Source: an uncultured Collinsella sp. (GTDB taxonomy: Bacteria > Actinomycetota > Coriobacteriia > Coriobacteriales > Coriobacteriaceae). From it: a stretch of 15,423 bases of DNA. A model generated the notes under the pieces. It saw only the letters and a program-made list of their open reading frames with translations. It had not been told where the DNA came from and searched no databases. Below, in pieces: positions 12,371-15,423 of this stretch. Both the position numbers and the translations under genes were made by a program. Position 1 is the stretch's first letter, and each line of letters opens with the position of its first letter. The stretch is taken from contig CABUVF010000034.1 of the NCBI GenBank assembly GCA_902494945.1, positions 1-15,423 on the forward strand, in the 5' to 3' direction.

Positions 12371-14779
12371 CTATTTCGTCTTGCCGGTAATGAGTGTCTT
12401 AAGACCCAGGCCGATCAGGCCCAGGCCCATGCGCACGCGGCCGGGGCGATGGCGCTCGATGGCCTTGGTCTTGCCGGCGGGCTTATCGCGACGGGCGCTC
12501 GTCTCGGGTGCGGGCTTAGCTGCCTGCGGCTCGGGCTGAGGTGCAGGTGCGGGCTCGGGCTCAATGACGGTCGCCTGGACCTTCTGAACCTTGGGTGTGG
12601 CCGGCTGCGGCTTAGGAGCAGGGGCGGGCTTTGCCTCAATGACGGGCTCGGGCGCGGCCTCGGCGTTGCGGTAGGCACGCTCCAGCAGGGCTTCCTGCGA
12701 GTTGAAGGGTTTCTCACCCTCTGCGCGCTCCACGGGGACCCAGGTGCCGTCGCTCGTGAGGCTGCGGGCCTTCACGTTGTCGCGCAGCTGCATGCTCATG
12801 TACTCGTGCACCAGGGCGCGGCAGGTGGGGTCGAGCACGGGGAAGGCGATCTCCACGCGGTGCTCGGTGTTGCGCGTCATCATGTCGGCCGAGCTCAGAT
12901 AGATCATGTCCGAGTCCACGCCAAAGGCGTAAACGCGCGCATGCTCCAAAAAGCGTCCGACGATAGAACGGACATGCACGTTCTCGGTCTTGCCAGGAAC
13001 GCCCGGCTTGAGGCACGAGATGCCGCGGATGATCATGTCCACGCGGACTCCTGCGCACGATGCCTCGGCGATCTTGTCGATGACCTCGCGGTCGGTGAGC
13101 GAGTTGAGTTTAAAGAACACGCGGGCGGGCTCGCCGGCGAGGGCGCGCTGGATCTCGCGGTCAAGCCCGCGCATGATGAGCGGTTTCAGTCCGACGGGCG
13201 CCACACCCAGGAAGCGGTAATCGCCGCGCAGGTTGCCCAGCGACAGGTTGCGGAAGAACAGGTTGGCGTCCTCGCCGATGCCGGGGTGAGCGGTCATGAG
13301 CATAAAGTCGCTGTAGAGTTTGGCCGTCTTCTCGTTAAAGTTGCCGGTGCCCAGCAGCGTCAGGCGCGTTAGCGCCATGCCCTCGCGATAGGTGAGCTGG
13401 CAGATCTTGGAGTGGCACTTAAAGCCCTCGGAGCCGTAGATGACGGTGCAGCCGGCCTCTTCCAGGCGCTCGGCCCACTCGATGTTGTTCTGCTCGTCAA
13501 AGCGCGCGCGGAGCTCCATGAGCACCGTGACCTCTTTGCCGTTCTCGGCGGCATCGATCAGTGACTCGCACAGGCGGCTCTGCTTGGCCACGCGGTAGAG
13601 CGTGATGCGCAGTGAGATGCACTCGGGGTCGTAGGCGGCCTCGTGCACCAGATCCAGGAAGGGGTTCATGGCCTCATAGGGATAAAAGAGCAGCTTGTCG
13701 TGCTGAAGTACCTGCTCGCGGATGGAGCGGGTCATATCGATGGTGGGGTTGGGCTGCGGCTTAAACGGCGTAAAGAGCAGCTCGTTGCGCAGGTGCTCGG
13801 GAATCTTACTCTCAATGCCAAAGACGTAGCCCAGGTCGAGTGGGATATCGCAGGTAAAGACAGAGCGGCGCGAAAGCTCGAGCGCCTTGCGGATGGTCTT
13901 GAGCGTCGCCTTCTCGAGCGACCCCGAGACCGCGAGCACTACCGGCTGCAGACGCAGGCGCTTCTTGAGGATGCGCTTCATGTGCTGGCGGTAGTCCTCT
14001 TCCTCTTCGACGCCCTCGCCGTCCGGATCGATGTCGGCGTTGCGGGTGACGCGGATGAGCGCGCGGTCGAGTGGCTTGTAGGAGCCAAAGCAGCTGTCCA
14101 GGCAGGCGAGGATGACGTCCTCGAGCAAGATGTAGGAGTAGGTGCCGGTGGGCGAGGGGATCTCGACCACGCGGTTCATCGAGGCGGGAATCTCGATTAG
14201 GCCCAGCAGACTTTCCTCGTCGGTGACGCCGTCCAGGCCGCAGGCCAGATAGAGTGCGCCGTTGCGCAGGTTGGGGAAGGGATGGCGCGGGTCAATGACC
14301 AACGGCGAGATGACCGGCGACACGTAGGCCTGGAAGTAACGGGTTACAAAGGTGCGCTCCTCGGGCGTAAGCGAATCGATGCAGGCGCGGTGAACGCCCA
14401 GGGTGTCGAGCTTGCCCTCGATGCTCTTAAAGATGGACTCCCATCGGGTAAGGAGCCCGGGCATTTCGGCCATGACAGCATCGACCTGTTCGGAGGCGGT
14501 CATATTGCCCTTGTTGTCGACAGGCTGTTTTTTGAGCTCTGCCAGATCGGACAGGCCGCCCACGCGCACCATGAGAAACTCATCGAGGTTAGACTCGAAA
14601 ATCGACACGAACTTTAGCCGCTCGAACAGCGGAACGGTCTCGTCGAAGGCTTCGTCAAGCACACGGTTGTCAAAGCGCAGCCAGCTGAGCTCTCGGTTCT
14701 GCGTGTACGATAAGTCGCGCGGCGGCTTGCGCAGCTTTGCAGCGGCTTGCTTTTTTTCGATTTTGCTCGGCATATGCAT
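12371..14779 (-). CDS. ppk1: Polyphosphate kinase with C-terminal extension
   Basis: PPK1 reversibly polymerises the gamma-phosphate of ATP into polyphosphate and acts through a phosphohistidine. Of 802 residues, the first ~705 cover the normal domains: N-terminal helices with NRELSWLRFDNRVL (28-41), the head domain, then two phospholipase D-like catalytic halves. Key places are RARFDEQNNIEWA (424-436), GFKCHSKI with His456 (the likely phosphorylated residue), GTGNFNEKTAKLYSD (477-491), FLEHARVY with His613, and LSSADMMTRNTEHRVE (628-643). Residues ~706-802 are extra: a Pro/Ala/Glu/Lys-rich linker, then a basic stretch and GLGLIGLGLKTLITGK. Start: ATG 14779 or 14773; an in-frame GTG at 14818 is possible, but a GC hairpin (14791-14805) lies between. 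None has a strong ribosome site. It has its own terminator. Confidence 0.95.
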   Translation of the reverse strand: MHMPSKIEKKQAAAKLRKPPRDLSYTQNRELSWLRFDNRVLDEAFDETVPLFERLKFVSIFESNLDEFLMVRVGGLSDLAELKKQPVDNKGNMTASEQVDAVMAEMPGLLTRWESIFKSIEGKLDTLGVHRACIDSLTPEERTFVTRYFQAYVSPVISPLVIDPRHPFPNLRNGALYLACGLDGVTDEESLLGLIEIPASMNRVVEIPSPTGTYSYILLEDVILACLDSCFGSYKPLDRALIRVTRNADIDPDGEGVEEEEDYRQHMKRILKKRLRLQPVVLAVSGSLEKATLKTIRKALELSRRSVFTCDIPLDLGYVFGIESKIPEHLRNELLFTPFKPQPNPTIDMTRSIREQVLQHDKLLFYPYEAMNPFLDLVHEAAYDPECISLRITLYRVAKQSRLCESLIDAAENGKEVTVLMELRARFDEQNNIEWAERLEEAGCTVIYGSEGFKCHSKICQLTYREGMALTRLTLLGTGNFNEKTAKLYSDFMLMTAHPGIGEDANLFFRNLSLGNLRGDYRFLGVAPVGLKPLIMRGLDREIQRALAGEPARVFFKLNSLTDREVIDKIAEASCAGVRVDMIIRGISCLKPGVPGKTENVHVRSIVGRFLEHARVYAFGVDSDMIYLSSADMMTRNTEHRVEIAFPVLDPTCRALVHEYMSMQLRDNVKARSLTSDGTWVPVERAEGEKPFNSQEALLERAYRNAEAAPEPVIEAKPAPAPKPQPATPKVQKVQATVIEPEPAPAPQPEPQAAKPAPETSARRDKPAGKTKAIERHRPGRVRMGLGLIGLGLKTLITGKTK

Positions 14780-14790
14780 CTGTCCGTTCA

Positions 14791-14805
14791 GTCCCCGTGG
14801 GGGAC
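14791..14805 (-). promoter_or_regulatory. Hairpin just before the ppk start
   Basis: GTCCCC (14791-14796) pairs with GGGGAC (14800-14805) around 3 nt, ending 11 nt upstream of the chosen ATG. It would lie across the ribosome-binding region and could lower translation. Its presence favours the ATG start over the GTG at 14818, which would place it inside the coding region. Confidence 0.35.
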
Positions 14806-15295
14806 GGTTGCCTAACACTATTCACTATTGTCTCAATTTAGTCGACCTATGGCACGGACGTATCGCGTGAACGGTATCTTTACCTACTTCTTACGCTGAC
14901 AAACCATAGAGCTGACGCCCTTCGCGTTGTGAAAAACGGTCTATATCCTCACTCAACTGGTGAGTATGTGTGAATAAGAATGATAGGTAGCTGAATATCA
15001 TCGAATACAGACAGAAACACGAACAAGCGTCATTTATATACATAAAACCGTTTTAGATATGCAATTCTTAATCGAAAGATTGGAGTTGTAATTGCGAATG
15101 ATTTTTAAGAAAAAAGAGCATTTACCTTAGAAAAGCTACTTTAGAACGCCGAAGTGCATTATGGGGGAATCATATTCGATATACCGTTCATCGAACTTTG
15201 TTGACCGTTCGGGGGCGAGGTGGAATTGCGGTTGGAATTTGGATATAACTAGAGCTGTCAGCAAGCAGCATCCGTTACGGAAGGGTGCTGAGAGA

Positions 15296-15314
15296 TTCGG
15301 CCGAAAGGCCCGAA
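15296..15314 (+). promoter_or_regulatory. GNRA-capped hairpin in the arginine deiminase leader
   Basis: TTC-GGCC (15296-15302) pairs with GGCC-C-GAA (15307-15314) across a GAAA tetraloop with one bulged C. It is preceded by an 8-bp stem, CAGCATCC (15267-15274) with GGGTGCTG (15284-15291). Both lie just ahead of the ribosome site at 15323-15328. They may stabilise the mRNA or tune translation. Confidence 0.4.
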
Positions 15315-15330
15315 AGAAAGGTAGGAGGCC

Positions 15331-15423
15331 ATGACGAAAGGTCTGCACGTGCCTTCCGAGATCGGCAAGCTCAGGAAGGTCTGCCTGCACCGTCCCGGCG
15401 ACGAGCTCCTCAACCTGCCGCCC
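15331..15423 (+). CDS. arcA: Arginine deiminase, N-terminal part (3' end outside window)
   Basis: The first 31 codons read MTKGLHVPSEIGKLRKVCLH followed by RPGDELLNLPP, the classic start of arginine deiminase (xxSEIGxLkkVLLHRPGxEL). The enzyme turns arginine into citrulline and ammonia as the first step of the ATP-yielding arginine deiminase pathway. AGGAGG at 15323-15328 sits just upstream of ATG 15331, a very strong ribosome site with short spacing. The catalytic Cys and the rest lie beyond the window, and so would any arcB/arcC/arcD genes. A long AT-rich leader precedes it. The family is clear from this short stretch, although a closely related amidinotransferase cannot be wholly excluded. 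Confidence 0.88.
   Translation, partial: MTKGLHVPSEIGKLRKVCLHRPGDELLNLPP

Larger units (their letters stand above)
14780..15330. other. AT-rich intergenic region between ppk and arginine deiminase
   Basis: This 551-nt gap between divergent genes is far AT-richer than its surroundings, especially 14880-15180. I see no convincing gene; a minus-strand frame at 15136-15390 runs into arginine deiminase and has no family resemblance. Small dyads are present: ACTCA/TGAGT (14951-14955, 14961-14965), TAAAAC/GTTTTA (15043-15048, 15050-15055) and AATC-GAAA-GATT near 15070-15081. TGTGAATAAGAATGA near 14969 loosely resembles an ArgR box. A TATAAC at 15244-15249 is a possible -10 for arcA. Such a long leader suggests complex control, but no site is firm. 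Confidence 0.5.

Noticed and set aside
15098..15130. Ten-codon frame MIFKKKEHLP as a leader peptide before arcA
   Set aside because: A GGAG lies 12 nt upstream, too far for a good ribosome site, and the peptide has no arginine codons or attenuator linked to it.
15284..15294. String GGGTGCTGAGA like part of a TPP riboswitch
   Set aside because: The rest of the TPP consensus (CUGAUC-type segment and second helix) is absent, and the gene downstream is arginine deiminase, not thiamine-related.
15136..15390. 84-codon minus-strand frame
   Set aside because: It overlaps the start of arginine deiminase, has no family resemblance and no good ribosome site.

Overview
The window looks like a chromosomal stretch from a high-GC, anaerobic gut actinobacterium, most likely Collinsella or a close Coriobacteriia relative. 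This is inferred from protein flavour, GC-rich codon choice with clear AGGAG-type ribosome sites, and the mix of acetate-forming and arginine-deiminase energy genes. No rRNA, tRNA, CRISPR array or insertion sequence was seen.

Layout. (1) 1-1.9 kb: the 3' end of a LysR-type regulator and an MFS transporter, in visibly lower-GC DNA. (2) 1.9-5.8 kb: an acetate block with two tandem acetate kinase genes (+) and a convergent phosphate acetyltransferase (-). Together they turn acetyl-CoA into acetate plus ATP. The first kinase copy carries unusual residues in two active-site motifs. (3) 6.0-8.2 kb: UDP-galactopyranose mutase overlapping a family 2 glycosyltransferase, a small galactofuranose/surface glycan operon driven from a back-to-back promoter region shared with pta. 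(4) 8.2-8.6 kb: a gene-free interval with two large nested hairpin elements and a short inverted relic of a glycosyltransferase 3' end. (5) 8.6-12.3 kb, all minus: a P1/S58 peptidase, a Maf nucleotide pyrophosphatase overlapping a DJ-1/PfpI protein by 4 nt, and an iron-sulfur RNA m5U methyltransferase. (6) 12.4-14.8 kb: polyphosphate kinase with a long Pro/Ala-rich C-terminal extension. (7) 14.8-15.4 kb: an AT-rich, apparently non-coding region leading to the first 31 codons of arginine deiminase.

The most unusual signal is a family of three long stem-loop elements (4658-4784, 8271-8380, 8474-8602). Each has a perfect 25-31 bp outer stem whose sequence differs in every copy. Each also has an internal loop with shared short motifs (GTCCT on one side, TGCGGAA on the other) and an inner hairpin. 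Each lies 12-32 nt after a stop codon, in the same orientation relative to the preceding gene, and lacks a U-tract. They look like a recurring structured 3'-end RNA or DNA element rather than ordinary terminators. I do not recognise the family.
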